NCBI RefSeq assembly: GCF_000761155.1
Contig: NZ_CP009533.1
Location: 372,001-436,000 of the forward strand
Direction of reading: 5' to 3'
Source of the DNA: Pseudomonas rhizosphaerae
GTDB taxonomy: Bacteria > Pseudomonadota > Gammaproteobacteria > Pseudomonadales > Pseudomonadaceae
DNA: 64,000 nucleotides
Shown here: positions 50,121 through 61,601 of the stretch, piece after piece
Layout: the number at the start of each line of letters is the position of its first letter
Position numbering within the stretch: the stretch's first letter is position 1
Made by a program: the position numbers and the translations under genes
Notes under the pieces: generated by a model
Seen by the model: only the letters and a program-made list of their open reading frames with translations
Database searches by the model: none
Told to the model about the DNA's origin: nothing

Positions 50121-51581
50121 TTACTGAATGTTGGGCGAGGTAGACGCGGCTTTTGGCTGCGAGTACAGGTCCAGCAGGGCTTGATCCAGCACTGACGAGG
50201 CGCCCCATGGGCGCGGATCGTTGAGAATGGCGACCACCGCCCAGGTGTTGCCGTTACTGTCGCGGCTGTAGCCGGCAATGGCGCGCACGGTGTTCAAGGT
50301 GCCGGTCTTGATGTGGCCTTCACCCTGCAGGGCCGTGCGTTTCAAGCGTTTGCGCATGGTGCCGTCCATGCCGACGATCGGCATCGAGGCCATGAATTCC
50401 GCGGCGTATGGGCTTTTCCAGGCGGCCTGCAGCAAGGTCGCCATCTCCCGCGCGCTCACCCGTTCGTCACGGGACAATCCCGAACCGTTCTCCATCACCA
50501 GGTGCGATGCGGTGATGCCTTTTTTAGCCAGCCAACCACGAATCACGCGCTGCGCAGCCTTGGCGTCGTCGCCGTCGGCCTCGTTGCGATAGCGCTCGCC
50601 CAGGCTCAGGAACAGCTGCTGGGCCATAGTGTTGTTGCTGTACTTGTTGATGTCGCGAATGATTTCCACCAGATCCGGCGAAAAGGCCCGCGCCAGCACG
50701 CGCGCGGTCTTGGGCACGGTGCCGACACGGTCGCCGCCCTGGATGCTGCCGCCCAGTTCGTTCCAGATCGCCCGCACGGCGCCGGCTGCATAGCTCTGGT
50801 GATCGAGCAGAGACAGGTAGGTCTGCGAGCTGCAACCTTCGGCCAACTGGCCGCTGACCACCACCGTCATGCCGTCGGCCTGGGTGATCGGGTTGTAGCG
50901 CACATCGCCCGTGCATTTGCTGCCCGGCAGGGCCTTGACCTGGTTGTCGATACGGATGGTGGCGATCGGTGGTTCGACCGATACCAGCACCTTGCCGGTG
51001 TCGTTACGGGTGACGAAGCGCAAAGCCTTGAGGTTGACCAGCAGGGAGTCGGGACGTACCAGGAACGGCGCGTTCTCATCGCCACCGTCATCGTTAAACG
51101 CCGGCAGTTGCGGCTGTACGAAATGGCTGCGGTCCAGCACCAGGTCGCCGGTCACCTGACGCACGCCATTGGCGCGCAGGTCACGCATCAGCAGCCAGAG
51201 TTTTTCCATGTTCAGTTTGGGGTCACCGCCACCCTTGAGGTAGAGGTTGCCGTTGAGGACACCGTTGCTCAGGGTGCCGTCGGTAAAGAATTCGGTCTTC
51301 CACTGATAGGTCGGGCCCAGCAGTTCGAGGGCTGCGTAGGTGGTGACCAGCTTCATGGTCGAGGCCGGGTTGACCGACACGTCGGCGTTGAACACCGTCG
51401 GGCTGCCTGGGCCGTTGAGCGGCAGCATGACCAGCGACAGGGCGTCGTTCTGCAGCTTGCTGGCCTTGATGGCCTGTTGAACCTTGGGCGGCAGTGTGGT
51501 GTTGAGGGGCGCAGCGCAAAGGGGAAGGGCCAGCGGCAGCATTAGGCCGGCGAGCAGTATTGGACGAAGAGATTTGATCAT
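50121..51581 (-). CDS. dacB: D-alanyl-D-alanine carboxypeptidase/endopeptidase (PBP4 type)
   Basis: A 486-aa exported class C penicillin-binding protein that trims or cleaves peptide crosslinks in peptidoglycan. Signal peptide residues 1-23 (...ALPLCAA). Active-site motifs: SxxK at 74-77 (NPASTMKLV), SNN at 316-318 (NKYSNNTMAQQ) and KTG at 426-428 (GHIKTGTLN). The ATG at 51581 gives a clean signal peptide; the frame is open 51 codons further upstream. Confidence 0.94.
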   Translation of the reverse strand: MIKSLRPILLAGLMLPLALPLCAAPLNTTLPPKVQQAIKASKLQNDALSLVMLPLNGPGSPTVFNADVSVNPASTMKLVTTYAALELLGPTYQWKTEFFTDGTLSNGVLNGNLYLKGGGDPKLNMEKLWLLMRDLRANGVRQVTGDLVLDRSHFVQPQLPAFNDDGGDENAPFLVRPDSLLVNLKALRFVTRNDTGKVLVSVEPPIATIRIDNQVKALPGSKCTGDVRYNPITQADGMTVVVSGQLAEGCSSQTYLSLLDHQSYAAGAVRAIWNELGGSIQGGDRVGTVPKTARVLARAFSPDLVEIIRDINKYSNNTMAQQLFLSLGERYRNEADGDDAKAAQRVIRGWLAKKGITASHLVMENGSGLSRDERVSAREMATLLQAAWKSPYAAEFMASMPIVGMDGTMRKRLKRTALQGEGHIKTGTLNTVRAIAGYSRDSNGNTWAVVAILNDPRPWGASSVLDQALLDLYSQPKAASTSPNIQ

Positions 51582-51754
51582 GTGCGTAAAAACCCTGCGG
51601 GCGAGGGGTGACGAAAACGAGGGCCGTATAGGTAGATGAAGGCCCCCACTGCGGGTAAAACCGCCAGCATTATGCCCCAAGCGTCGCCCGCTTTGGCCAG
51701 CGGGCATCGGGATGGGGTGAATTTTTCCCATCAAAGCGACCGATCGGCTTAAAC

Positions 51755-51768
51755 GTTAGCAAGCTAAC
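51755..51768 (+). promoter_or_regulatory. SlyA/MarR-type operator
   Basis: The perfect palindrome GTTAGC-AA-GCTAAC contains TTAGCAAGCTAA, which is the SlyA consensus site as I know it. It ends seven bases before a -35 hexamer in front of a marR-family gene, fitting autorepression of the efflux operon. Confidence 0.8.
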
Positions 51769-51775
51769 CATTGCC

Positions 51776-51803
51776 TTGACATTGTCTGCCTAAGCAGTAA
51801 CAT
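51776..51803 (+). promoter_or_regulatory. Putative promoter of the marR-emrAB operon
   Basis: TTGACA (51776-51781), a 16-bp spacer and TAACAT (51798-51803). The -35 is perfect and the -10 is four of six. About 80 bases before the marR ATG. Confidence 0.55.
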
Positions 51804-51882
51804 TATGGTTCGACGATGTGCATTGTGCGTTCACGCACATGCTCAGGCATGCATTTGGCCAACAGGTAGACAGCTCCGGCCC

Positions 51883-52356
51883 ATGAATCACTACACTCCC
51901 GAGAACTTCCATACCTGCAACCTGGGTCTGTTGCTGGGCCGCGGATCGGCGTTGAAAGATCGGCTGCTGGACGCGCACCTGGTGCCCTACGGCGTGACGG
52001 CTGCGCAGTTCAAGGTGCTGATCATCAATGCGCGGTTCGGCATCGACACCCCGGCGGAAATGTCGCGCTACCTGTCGCTGGACAGCGGCTCGATGACGCG
52101 CATGCTCGATCGCCTGGAACACAAGCAATTGATCACGCGCCAGCGCAGCGCTGCCGACCGACGCCAGGTGCAGCTGGTGCTGACCGATGAAGGCCAGGCA
52201 CTGGCAGCGCGCCTGCCGGTCATTGGCGCCAACGCCATGAACGAGTTGGTAGGCATGCTCGACCGAGACGAGATCGTCGAGCTGGAACGGATTCTCAAGA
52301 AACTGCTGCAGGCTTCCGGAGACCCGTTGCTGGCGCTGGGCGCCGCAGCCGACTGA
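51883..52356 (+). CDS. MarR/SlyA-family transcriptional regulator
   Basis: A 157-aa winged-helix repressor. The recognition part is TPAEMSRYLSLDSGSMTRMLDRLEHKQLITRQRSAADRRQVQLVLTDEG, the MarR signature with the DRR wing. The first gene of a likely operon with the adaptor and MFS pump downstream; such regulators release DNA when a phenolic or antibiotic ligand binds. The start at 51883 is chosen for the family N-terminus; the frame extends 26 codons upstream over the promoter. Confidence 0.92.
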   Translation: MNHYTPENFHTCNLGLLLGRGSALKDRLLDAHLVPYGVTAAQFKVLIINARFGIDTPAEMSRYLSLDSGSMTRMLDRLEHKQLITRQRSAADRRQVQLVLTDEGQALAARLPVIGANAMNELVGMLDRDEIVELERILKKLLQASGDPLLALGAAAD

Positions 52357-52427
52357 GCTTGCCAACGTGAACAGCTCAACCGATCTGCTCGACGCAACAC
52401 CGACCGAACCCTTTCAGGTGAACTGCC

Positions 52428-53654
52428 ATGGCCACTGCCACTGACTCCAATGCTTCCCAGCAATCGCCTGCAGCACCCGCTGCAGAAGACAAGGCCCCGG
52501 CCAATCGGCGCAAGCGCAAACTCTGGCTGTTCATCCTGCTGGCCCTGGTGGTGCTGGGTGGTTTGGGCGTCTGGGCCTGGTACACCCTGTACGGGCGCTG
52601 GAACGAGAGCACCGACGACGCCTACGTGAACGGCAACGTGGTGGAAATCACGCCGTTGACCACCGGCACGGTGATCAGCATCGGTGCCGACGATGGCGAT
52701 CTGGTCCACGAAGGCCAGCCCCTGGTGCAGTTCGACCCGAACGATTCGCAGATCGATCTGCAGAATGCCCAGGCCAACCTGGCCAAGGCGGTACGCCAGG
52801 TGCGCGGCCTGTACAGCAACGTCGACGGCATGAAGGCCCAGGTCGCTGCGCGCAAGGCGGAAGTGCAACGCGCCCAGGACAACTATGGCCGACGCAAGAA
52901 CTTGGCGTCCGACGGGGCGATCTCTCAGGAAGAGTTGTCCCACGCCCACGACGATCTGATCTCGGCGCAGAGTGCCCTGAGCAATACCCAGCAGCAATTA
53001 GCGACCTCGACCGCACTGGTCGATGCCACCCAGGTGTCCAACCATCCCGACGTGCGCGCCGCAGCCGCACAGTTGCGTCAGGCGTACCTGGCCCATGCAC
53101 GCACTACCCTGATCGCGCCGGTGACCGGCTATGTGGCCAAGCGCACCGTGCAGTTGGGGCAGCGTATCGAACCGGGCACGGCGACCATGGCGGTGATCCC
53201 GCTGAACCAGCTGTGGATCGACGCTAATTTCAAGGAAACCCAGCTGCGCCACATGCGCATCGGCCAGCCGGTGGACATCACCAGTGACCTGTATGGCGAC
53301 GAAGTGAAGTACAGCGGCACCATCGACAGCCTGGGCGCGGGCACCGGCAGCGCGTTTGCCTTATTGCCGGCACAGAACGCTACGGGCAACTGGATCAAGA
53401 TCGTCCAGCGGGTGCCAGTGCGGGTACACATCAATCCGCAACAGTTGAGCGAGCATCCGCTGCGCATCGGCCTGTCGACGGTGGTGGATGTCGACCTGCA
53501 TGACCAGAGCGGGCCAGTATTGGCCCAGCAGCCCCCGCAGCAGGCGTCCTTCACCACCAACGTCTACGACAAGCAGTTGGGTGAGGCGGACGCCATGATC
53601 GCCCAGTTGATCCACGACAACAGCGCAGCGTCCGGCACTACGGCTACCCGCTGA
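52428..53654 (+). CDS. HlyD/EmrA-family periplasmic adaptor
   Basis: A 408-aa membrane-fusion protein. A polar N-terminus with RRKRK, one membrane helix (about residues 28-50), then the barrel-sandwich half motifs TDDAYVNGNVVEITPLTTGTV and TLIAPVTGYVAKRTVQLGQRIEPGT around a coiled coil (about 105-215). It bridges the inner-membrane pump to an outer-membrane channel not encoded here. Start 71 bases after marR and 57 bases before the pump gene. Confidence 0.93.
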   Translation: MATATDSNASQQSPAAPAAEDKAPANRRKRKLWLFILLALVVLGGLGVWAWYTLYGRWNESTDDAYVNGNVVEITPLTTGTVISIGADDGDLVHEGQPLVQFDPNDSQIDLQNAQANLAKAVRQVRGLYSNVDGMKAQVAARKAEVQRAQDNYGRRKNLASDGAISQEELSHAHDDLISAQSALSNTQQQLATSTALVDATQVSNHPDVRAAAAQLRQAYLAHARTTLIAPVTGYVAKRTVQLGQRIEPGTATMAVIPLNQLWIDANFKETQLRHMRIGQPVDITSDLYGDEVKYSGTIDSLGAGTGSAFALLPAQNATGNWIKIVQRVPVRVHINPQQLSEHPLRIGLSTVVDVDLHDQSGPVLAQQPPQQASFTTNVYDKQLGEADAMIAQLIHDNSAASGTTATR

Positions 53655-53711
53655 TCTACTCGAGCTGGCCCGTTACGGGTCGGCTCGGTCTCGCATTGCA
53701 AAGGGTGGATC

Positions 53712-55244
53712 ATGGATTCCAAAGCCTCGTTCACGCCGCCAAGCCTGTTGCTCTGCACCATCGGCCTGTCGCTGGCGACCTTCATGCAGGTGCTCGACAC
53801 CACCATCGCCAACGTGGCCCTGCCGACGATTTCCGGCAACCTGGGGGTCAGTTCCGAGCAGGGTACCTGGGTCATCACCTCGTTCGCGGTGAGCAACGCC
53901 ATCGCCTTGCCGCTGACCGGCTGGCTGAGCCGGCGCTTCGGCGAAGTAAAGCTGTTTCTCTGGGCCACGATGCTGTTCGTGGTGGCGTCGTTCCTGTGCG
54001 GTATTTCCACCTCGATGCCCGAGCTGGTCGGTTTTCGCGTGGTGCAGGGATTGGTTGCCGGGCCGTTGTACCCGATGACCCAGACCTTGTTGATTGCCGT
54101 GTACCCGCCGGCCAAGCGCGGCATGGCCCTGGCGCTGCTGGCCATGGTCACGGTGGTGGCGCCGATCGCCGGGCCGATTCTGGGAGGCTGGATCACCGAC
54201 AGCTACAGTTGGCCGTGGATCTTCTTCATCAACATTCCCATCGGCCTGTTCGCCTGTGCGGTGGTGCGTCAGCAGATGGCCAAACGGCCCGTGCACCTGA
54301 GCCGGCAGCCCATGGACTATGTCGGGCTGATCACCTTGATCATCGGCGTCGGTGCCTTGCAGGTGGTGCTGGACAAGGGCAACGACCTGGACTGGTTCGA
54401 GTCGAGTTTCATCGTTATCGGTTCGGTCATCTCGGCGGTGGCGCTGACGGCGTTCGTCATCTGGGAACTGACCGACGAGCATCCGGTGGTGAACCTGCGG
54501 CTGTTCGCGTTCCGCAACTTTCGCATCGGTACGCTGGTGCTGGTGTTCGGCTACGCGGGGTTCTTCGGTATCAACCTGATCTTGCCGCAGTGGCTGCAAA
54601 CGCAGATGGGCTACACCGCCACCTGGGCGGGCCTGGCCGTAGCGCCGATCGGGATCCTGCCGGTATTGATGTCGCCCTTTGTGGGTAAGTACGCGCACAA
54701 GTTCGATTTGCGCCTGCTGGCCGGCCTGGCGTTCGTGGCCATCGGCACCAGCTGCTTCATGCGCGCCGGGTTCAACAGCCAGGTGGATTTTCAGCATGTG
54801 GCCCTGGTGCAGATGTTCATGGGGGCAGGGGTGGCGCTGTTTTTCATGCCCACCTTGAGCATCCTGCTGTCGGACCTGCCCCCGCAGCAGATCGCCGACG
54901 GGTCGGGCCTGGCGACATTCCTGCGCACCCTGGGCGGCAGCTTCGCTGCGTCGCTGACGACCTGGATCTGGATCCGTCGGGCCGATCAACACCATGCCTA
55001 CCTGACCGAGAGCATCAGCACGTACGATCCGGTCACGCGCCATGCGCTGGAGCAGATGGGCGGCAATACGCCCCAGGCGTATGCACGGATGGAGCAGATG
55101 GTGAACAGCCAGGCCTACATGCTGAGCACGGTCGATTACTTCACCCTGATGGGGTGGATCTTCGCCGGGTTGGTGCTGCTGGTGTGGCTGGCCAAGCCGC
55201 CGTTCACCGCCAAGGCAGGGCCGGCGGCCGGGGGTGGGCATTGA
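53712..55244 (+). CDS. DHA2-family MFS drug efflux pump, EmrB type
   Basis: A 510-aa 14-helix major facilitator. Motifs: LDTTIANVALPTISGNLG (antiporter motif in helix 1), GWLSRRFGEVK (motif A), VQGLVAGPLYP and ITDSYSWPWIFFINIPIG. It exports hydrophobic drugs or weak uncouplers by proton antiport together with the preceding adaptor. The substrate is unknown. Confidence 0.93.
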   Translation: MDSKASFTPPSLLLCTIGLSLATFMQVLDTTIANVALPTISGNLGVSSEQGTWVITSFAVSNAIALPLTGWLSRRFGEVKLFLWATMLFVVASFLCGISTSMPELVGFRVVQGLVAGPLYPMTQTLLIAVYPPAKRGMALALLAMVTVVAPIAGPILGGWITDSYSWPWIFFINIPIGLFACAVVRQQMAKRPVHLSRQPMDYVGLITLIIGVGALQVVLDKGNDLDWFESSFIVIGSVISAVALTAFVIWELTDEHPVVNLRLFAFRNFRIGTLVLVFGYAGFFGINLILPQWLQTQMGYTATWAGLAVAPIGILPVLMSPFVGKYAHKFDLRLLAGLAFVAIGTSCFMRAGFNSQVDFQHVALVQMFMGAGVALFFMPTLSILLSDLPPQQIADGSGLATFLRTLGGSFAASLTTWIWIRRADQHHAYLTESISTYDPVTRHALEQMGGNTPQAYARMEQMVNSQAYMLSTVDYFTLMGWIFAGLVLLVWLAKPPFTAKAGPAAGGGH

Positions 55245-55259
55245 GAACAGCGTTACCAG

Positions 55260-55330
55260 TTCGCGGCCGCTGACCGCTCCCACAAAGGCGCTGCAGTTCA
55301 CTGTCTGTGGGAGCGGTCATCGGCCGCGAA
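55260..55330. repeat. Inverted REP pair after the MFS gene
   Basis: The arms 55260-55284 (TTCGCGGCCGCTGACCGCTC...) and 55306-55330 are reverse complements with one mismatch, separated by 21 bases. The arms carry GTGGGAGCGGTC, a variant of the REP core near kdpE. It lies between convergent emrB-like and lpxH genes. Confidence 0.9.
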
Positions 55331-55347
55331 CAGGGCGGCGCGGTGCC

Positions 55348-56082
55348 TCAGGCAGACTGCGCCGGGAACTCGAACGGCGACAGCTTGAAACCCTGCTCAT
55401 CCACCTGCAGTGCCCAGCCTTGCGCATCCCAGTCCCCCAGCACGATACGCCGCGCCGGTCGATCGCCAACCTGCAGCGCGTGCACCGCCGGGCGGTGAGT
55501 GTGCCCATGAATCAGGGTAGACACACCGTGCTGGCGCATCACCTGCAGCACCTCTTCAGGCGTCACATCGACGATGTCGCTGGCCTTCATCCGCGTCTGC
55601 GCCCGGCTCTCGTTGCGCAGCTTGCGGGCAAGCTTGCGGCGGGTGGCCAGCGGCAGGTGACGCAGGATGAACAGCGTCAGCGGATTGCGCAGCACGCGAC
55701 GCAGGCGCATGTAGCCTTCGTCGAGGGTGCACAGGCTGTCACCGTGCATCAACAGCACCGGTTCGCCATTGAGGCGTACCACGCTCGGATCGGCCAGCAG
55801 GGTGCAGCCGGCTTTTTTGCAGAACGTGGAACCGATCAGGAAATCACGGTTGCCGTGCATCAGGAAGATCTTCGTGCCACCGTCGCTGAGCGCACGCAAC
55901 GCTGCGCAGATGGACGATTGAAAAGGGGTCATGGCGTCGTCGCCGATCCAGGCTTCGAAGAAGTCGCCCAGGATGTACAGCGCCTCGGCCGAGCGCGCGT
56001 GCCCGCCGAGGAAATCCAGAAACGCCCGGGTGATGTCCGGGCGTTCTTCCTGCAGGTGCAGATCGGAGATCAGCAGTATCAC
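55348..56082 (-). CDS. lpxH: UDP-2,3-diacylglucosamine diphosphatase LpxH
   Basis: Fourth step of lipid A synthesis, producing lipid X, 244 aa. Calcineurin-like metal motifs: [38 protein letters not shown] and LIHGHTHRP. The start is GTG at 56082, overlapping the ppiB stop as GTGA, which suggests coupling. Confidence 0.95.
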   Translation of the reverse strand: MILLISDLHLQEERPDITRAFLDFLGGHARSAEALYILGDFFEAWIGDDAMTPFQSSICAALRALSDGGTKIFLMHGNRDFLIGSTFCKKAGCTLLADPSVVRLNGEPVLLMHGDSLCTLDEGYMRLRRVLRNPLTLFILRHLPLATRRKLARKLRNESRAQTRMKASDIVDVTPEEVLQVMRQHGVSTLIHGHTHRPAVHALQVGDRPARRIVLGDWDAQGWALQVDEQGFKLSPFEFPAQSA

Positions 56083-56582
56083 TCAGCGATCTCGGCTTTC
56101 TCGATGATCACGTCTTCGGCCGGCACGTCTTGGTGACCTGCCTTGGAGGTGGTGGACACGCCCTTGATCTTGTCGACCACGTCCTGGCCTTCGACCACTT
56201 CACCGAACACGGCGTAGCCCCAGCCCTGGGTGGTTTTCGAGGTGTGGTTGAGGAAGCTGTTGTCGCCCACGTTGATGAAGAACTGCGCCGACGCCGAATG
56301 CGGCTCCATGGTGCGGGCCATGGCGACCGAGTACTTCTTGTTCGGCAGGCCGTTGTCGGCTTCGTTCTGGATGCTCGGACGCTTGTCTTTCTTCTCTTTC
56401 ATGCCTGGCTCGAAACCGCCGCCCTGGATCATGAAGTTACCGATCACGCGGTGGAACACGGTGTTCTCGTAGTGGCCGGCCTGCACGTACTCGAGGAAGT
56501 TGGCCACGGTCAGCGGGGCCTTTTCGGCGTTCAGTTGCAGCACGATGTCGCCGTGGTTGGTGGTCAGTTTGACTTTGGACAT
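56079..56582 (-). CDS. ppiB: Peptidyl-prolyl cis-trans isomerase B (cyclophilin)
   Basis: A 167-aa cytoplasmic cyclophilin. [38 protein letters not shown] with the catalytic Arg, [17 protein letters not shown] and [19 protein letters not shown] are family motifs. No signal peptide, so the cytosolic PpiB rather than periplasmic PpiA. First gene of ppiB-lpxH, divergent from glnS. Confidence 0.96.
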   Translation of the reverse strand: MSKVKLTTNHGDIVLQLNAEKAPLTVANFLEYVQAGHYENTVFHRVIGNFMIQGGGFEPGMKEKKDKRPSIQNEADNGLPNKKYSVAMARTMEPHSASAQFFINVGDNSFLNHTSKTTQGWGYAVFGEVVEGQDVVDKIKGVSTTSKAGHQDVPAEDVIIEKAEIAE

Positions 56583-56825
56583 GGGTCTCTCTCTGTCTAT
56601 GGAGCGTGTTCTGTAGGGAATGCTCTGCGGAGCGTTCGTTAACGACGGCGCCCAGTTTACAGGCGACGATCGGCATTCAAAGGCTGTTTTTTCGCGCGGT
56701 GCAGGATTTACCCGATAGTTTGTCCGGGCTGGCCTGTCAGCCGGTTGACCGCTTCGGCTATGATAAGCGCTTTGATTTGGTCGGCCTACCCTGGCTGCCG
56801 CCGCCTCGTTCGTTCAAGGATTCCA

Positions 56826-58523
<1,698 letters not shown>

Positions 58524-58552
58524 GCCTCGCCAGGCCAAGTTGAGGAATCGTT

Positions 58553-59935
58553 GTGCTTAACATCTACAACACGCTGAGCAAGAGCAAAGAAGTTTTCACG
58601 CCGCTGGACGGCAACAAGGTACGCATGTACGTGTGCGGCATGACCGTGTACGACTACTGCCACCTAGGCCATGGGCGCAGCATGGTCGCCTTCGACCTGG
58701 TCACGCGCTGGCTGCGCTACAGCGGCTATGAGCTGACCTACGTGCGCAACATCACCGACATCGACGACAAGATCATCAACCGTGCGCGGGACAACGGCGA
58801 AAGCTTCGATGCCCTGACCGCGCGCATGATCGACGCGATGCACGAGGACGAGGCGCGCCTGAACATCCTCAAGCCGGACCAGGAGCCGCGTGCCACCGAC
58901 CACATCCCGGGCATGCTGACGATGATCCAGACCCTGATCGACAAGGGTTATGCCTATGCGCCGGGCAACGGTGACGTGTACTACCGGGTCGGCAAGTTCC
59001 AGGGCTACGGCAAACTGTCGCGCAAGAAGATCGAAGATCTGCGCATCGGTGCGCGCATCGAAGTGGAAGAGGCCAAGCAGGATCCACTCGATTTCGTCCT
59101 GTGGAAGGGCGTCAAGCCCGGCGAGCCGAGCTGGGAATCACCCTGGGGCCCTGGCCGTCCGGGCTGGCACATTGAGTGCTCGGTGATGTCCACCTGCTGC
59201 CTGGGTGACACCTTCGACATCCATGGTGGCGGCAACGACCTGGAGTTCCCGCACCACGAGAACGAGATCGCCCAGAGCGAGGCGGCCACCGGCAAGCCGT
59301 ACGCCAACGCCTGGCTGCATTGCGGGATGATCCGCATCAACGGCGAGAAGATGTCCAAGTCGTTGAACAACTTCTTCACCATTCGCGATGTGCTGGAGAA
59401 GTATCAGCCTGAAGTGGTGCGCTATCTTCTGGTGTCGAGCCACTACCGCAGCTCGATCAACTATTCCGAAGACAGCCTCAAGGAAGCCAAGGGTGCGCTG
59501 GAGCGTTTCTACCATGCGCTCAAGGGGCTGCCGAAAGTCGCGGCAGTGGGTGGCGAGGCATTCGTCGAGCGTTTTGCCAATGCCATGAACGATGACTTCG
59601 GTACGCCGGAGGCCTGTGCGGTGTTGTTCGACCTGGTGCGCGAGATCAACCGGTTGCGCGACAGCGATGTCGACGCTGCCGCTGGCTTGGCCGGCCGCCT
59701 GCGCGAATTGGGCGGATTGCTCGGCGTATTGCAGCTGGACTCCGACGAGTTCCTGCAGGCCGGCGCTGCCGGTCGCGTCGATGCGGCCCAGGTGGACACC
59801 CTCATCGCCGCACGCCTGGCGGCCCGCGCCAACAAGGACTGGGCCGAATCGGACCGCATCCGCGACGAGTTGACGGCCATGGGTGTGGTCCTGGAAGACA
59901 GCAAAGGTGTCACTAGCTGGCGGTTGGCGGACTGA
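58553..59935 (+). CDS. cysS: Cysteinyl-tRNA synthetase
   Basis: Class I synthetase, 460 aa. Zinc and ATP motifs: [19 protein letters not shown] (first Zn Cys and HIGH variant), [34 protein letters not shown], and [15 protein letters not shown]. The start is GTG at 58553 ([12 protein letters not shown] with GAGG upstream). It follows glnS by 29 bases and is probably co-transcribed. Confidence 0.97.
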   Translation: MLNIYNTLSKSKEVFTPLDGNKVRMYVCGMTVYDYCHLGHGRSMVAFDLVTRWLRYSGYELTYVRNITDIDDKIINRARDNGESFDALTARMIDAMHEDEARLNILKPDQEPRATDHIPGMLTMIQTLIDKGYAYAPGNGDVYYRVGKFQGYGKLSRKKIEDLRIGARIEVEEAKQDPLDFVLWKGVKPGEPSWESPWGPGRPGWHIECSVMSTCCLGDTFDIHGGGNDLEFPHHENEIAQSEAATGKPYANAWLHCGMIRINGEKMSKSLNNFFTIRDVLEKYQPEVVRYLLVSSHYRSSINYSEDSLKEAKGALERFYHALKGLPKVAAVGGEAFVERFANAMNDDFGTPEACAVLFDLVREINRLRDSDVDAAAGLAGRLRELGGLLGVLQLDSDEFLQAGAAGRVDAAQVDTLIAARLAARANKDWAESDRIRDELTAMGVVLEDSKGVTSWRLAD

Positions 59936-60102
59936 CCAGGTTCACGGTTGGCTTGTCCCCAGCCACTGAGCCATAGTGCTATCTGCGGTTAATGAATGTG
60001 CTGGATACGCTCCGCAGCGGCTGGTTCTGGACAATACCCAGAAGTGTCGTTTTGCCTGTTTCGGCAATCCCGAGAGAGTTGATTCGAGGTGTATCAATCG
60101 GA

Positions 60103-60131
60103 TTGACGAACCTTGGACGGCACGGTGTAAT
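60103..60131 (+). promoter_or_regulatory. Sigma-70 promoter of the small membrane peptide
   Basis: TTGACG (60103-60108), a 17-bp spacer and TGTAAT (60126-60131), five of six matches in each box. It is 103 bases before the ATG at 60235. The remaining 59936-60102 holds no gene that I can support. Confidence 0.7.
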
Positions 60132-60234
60132 TGATCCAACAAATGCTTGCCAGCTGTTTTGTATTCAGCCTTAGTACCACAGGTAACCGGAGGGTCAAGC
60201 ATCTGCCAGACCCTCGACCCGAAAGGGATATTCC

Positions 60235-60444
60235 ATGCAGACCCCACCCAAATTCGAACCCGTCGAACTCGAGCAGATCCATGCCAATATAGGCAAGCTG
60301 ATGGCCGAGACCGCCAAGCTCAACGCCGAAGCCGGAAAGCTTGCGAGGGAGCGGACGCTGTACCCCATGATGGTCCTTGCAGGATTCATCGGTGCCATCG
60401 GCGCTACGACAGGCGCAGCTTTGACGATCCTGTTGAAGTTTTGA
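60235..60444 (+). CDS. Small coiled-coil/single-span membrane protein
   Basis: A 69-aa protein. The first 44 residues are a polar amphipathic helix (EQIHANIGKLMAETAKLNAEAGKLARER) with seven-residue spacing of Leu/Ala, and the last 25 form one Gly/Ala-rich membrane helix (YPMMVLAGFIGAIGATTGAAL). AAAGGG lies before the ATG. It has its own promoter and terminator, so it is almost certainly expressed alone. No family recognised; the shape recalls small phage or membrane-stress peptides but this is only inference. Confidence 0.8.
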   Translation: MQTPPKFEPVELEQIHANIGKLMAETAKLNAEAGKLARERTLYPMMVLAGFIGAIGATTGAALTILLKF

Positions 60445-60450
60445 ATGCAG

Positions 60451-60477
60451 AAAGCCCCGTATCAGCGGGGCTTTCCT
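60451..60477 (+). terminator. Rho-independent terminator of the small peptide gene
   Basis: AAAGCCCCG/CGGGGCTTT (60451-60459 and 60466-60474), loop TATCAG, followed by a weak C/T stretch. Six bases after the stop codon. Confidence 0.88.
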
Positions 60478-60560
60478 GTTTCAGGATTCTGATCGAGTGT
60501 CACGACGGTAGCCATCAATGCACCACTGTCACCAGGTAGTGCACAACGTCGGCCACCTAC

Positions 60561-61601
60561 CTAGCGCTCGATCGAACGGCTCCAGCGGGCGTTCCAGGCG
60601 GGGCGGAGCTGGTTGACCTGGTCCCAGTCGATGGCCACTGCCGTCTCCAGGTACTTTTCCATTGCCTGCACCTGGCCACGGGTCTTGTCGGTGGTCGGCG
60701 TGTTGGGGTTGGACGGTATCTGGTCGCCTTCCTCCAGTGCCGGTGACTGCGCCTTGGGGCTCAGCAGGTAGGCCGCCAGCTTCTGCGCAAGCTCGGGCTG
60801 ATCGTTCTTGGCGATCACGCACTCGGCCACGTTGAGCACCACCGCGCCTTCCTTGGGCTGCGCGTATTCAACCGGCACACCGCGCAGTTTCAAAGCGGTC
60901 ACCTGGGTAGGCGTCAGTGGGAACAGCGCCGCTTCGTCGGTCTGGACCATCTCGGAAATCTTCGCCGAACTGGCAATGTACTCCAGCACATTGGGGCCCA
61001 CCGTCTTCGGCCACGCCTTGAACCCCGGCTCGACGTCGGTTTCGCTACCACCCTGCAAGCGGTTGAACATCAGGAAGCCGTGCAGCCCGAAGGTCGAGGA
61101 CGCCAAAGACTGGAATACCAGTTTTTCCTTGAAGCGGCTATCGGCCATGTCCATCCACGAAGTCGGCGCAGCCCAGCCATTTTTCTTGAACAAGCGCGTG
61201 TTGTAGGCAAGCCCGGTCACGCCCAGGCTGACCGCGGCCGCCTGGTCCTTGATCCGCGCCTTGGCCGGTATTGCAGCCAGGCCGTCGCTGTCCTGCAAGG
61301 TGTCGCACAGGCCCATGGAAATGGCTCGGTACATGATGCCGTCATCGAGGAACATCACATGGATCTGTGGGTTGTCCTTGCTCGCCTGAACCTTGGCGAG
61401 AATGTCCGAAGAGGTGCCTGGCACGATGACCACCTTCACATCGTTGGCCTGTTCGAACGCCGGCAGCACCTTGTCGGCGTACAAGCGTTCCATGGTGCCG
61501 CCGTTCATACCCAGGTACAGCGTGGGACCGGCCTGAGCGCCGGTGGCGGCCAGCAGGGCAGCGAGGGAGAGTGCGTGAACCGTGCGTTTGACTGGCTTCA
61601 T
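60561..61601 (-). CDS. ABC transporter periplasmic solute-binding protein (family 1)
   Basis: A 346-aa exported protein with a signal peptide (residues 1-24, ...LLAATGAQA). The mature part resembles the polyamine/iron type of binding protein: ADKVLPAFEQANDVKVVIVPGTSSDILAKVQ, VSLGVTGLAYNTRLFKKNGWAAPTSWMDM and the C-terminal AAYLLSPKAQ. It is the third gene in an apparent operon with two flavoprotein subunits, so it probably binds the compound that they oxidise or a precursor. No permease gene is in the window. Confidence 0.88.
   Translation of the reverse strand: MKPVKRTVHALSLAALLAATGAQAGPTLYLGMNGGTMERLYADKVLPAFEQANDVKVVIVPGTSSDILAKVQASKDNPQIHVMFLDDGIMYRAISMGLCDTLQDSDGLAAIPAKARIKDQAAAVSLGVTGLAYNTRLFKKNGWAAPTSWMDMADSRFKEKLVFQSLASSTFGLHGFLMFNRLQGGSETDVEPGFKAWPKTVGPNVLEYIASSAKISEMVQTDEAALFPLTPTQVTALKLRGVPVEYAQPKEGAVVLNVAECVIAKNDQPELAQKLAAYLLSPKAQSPALEEGDQIPSNPNTPTTDKTRGQVQAMEKYLETAVAIDWDQVNQLRPAWNARWSRSIER

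Larger units (their letters stand above)
51582..51882. other. 301-bp divergent intergenic region, dacB-type gene and marR
   Basis: Contains the leader of the PBP4 gene on the left and a SlyA-type operator and sigma-70-like promoter for marR-emrAB on the right (51755-51803). No gene seen. Confidence 0.7.

Noticed and set aside
59992..60174. 60-codon ORF after cysS
   Set aside because: No SD and it spans the promoter of the small peptide gene.
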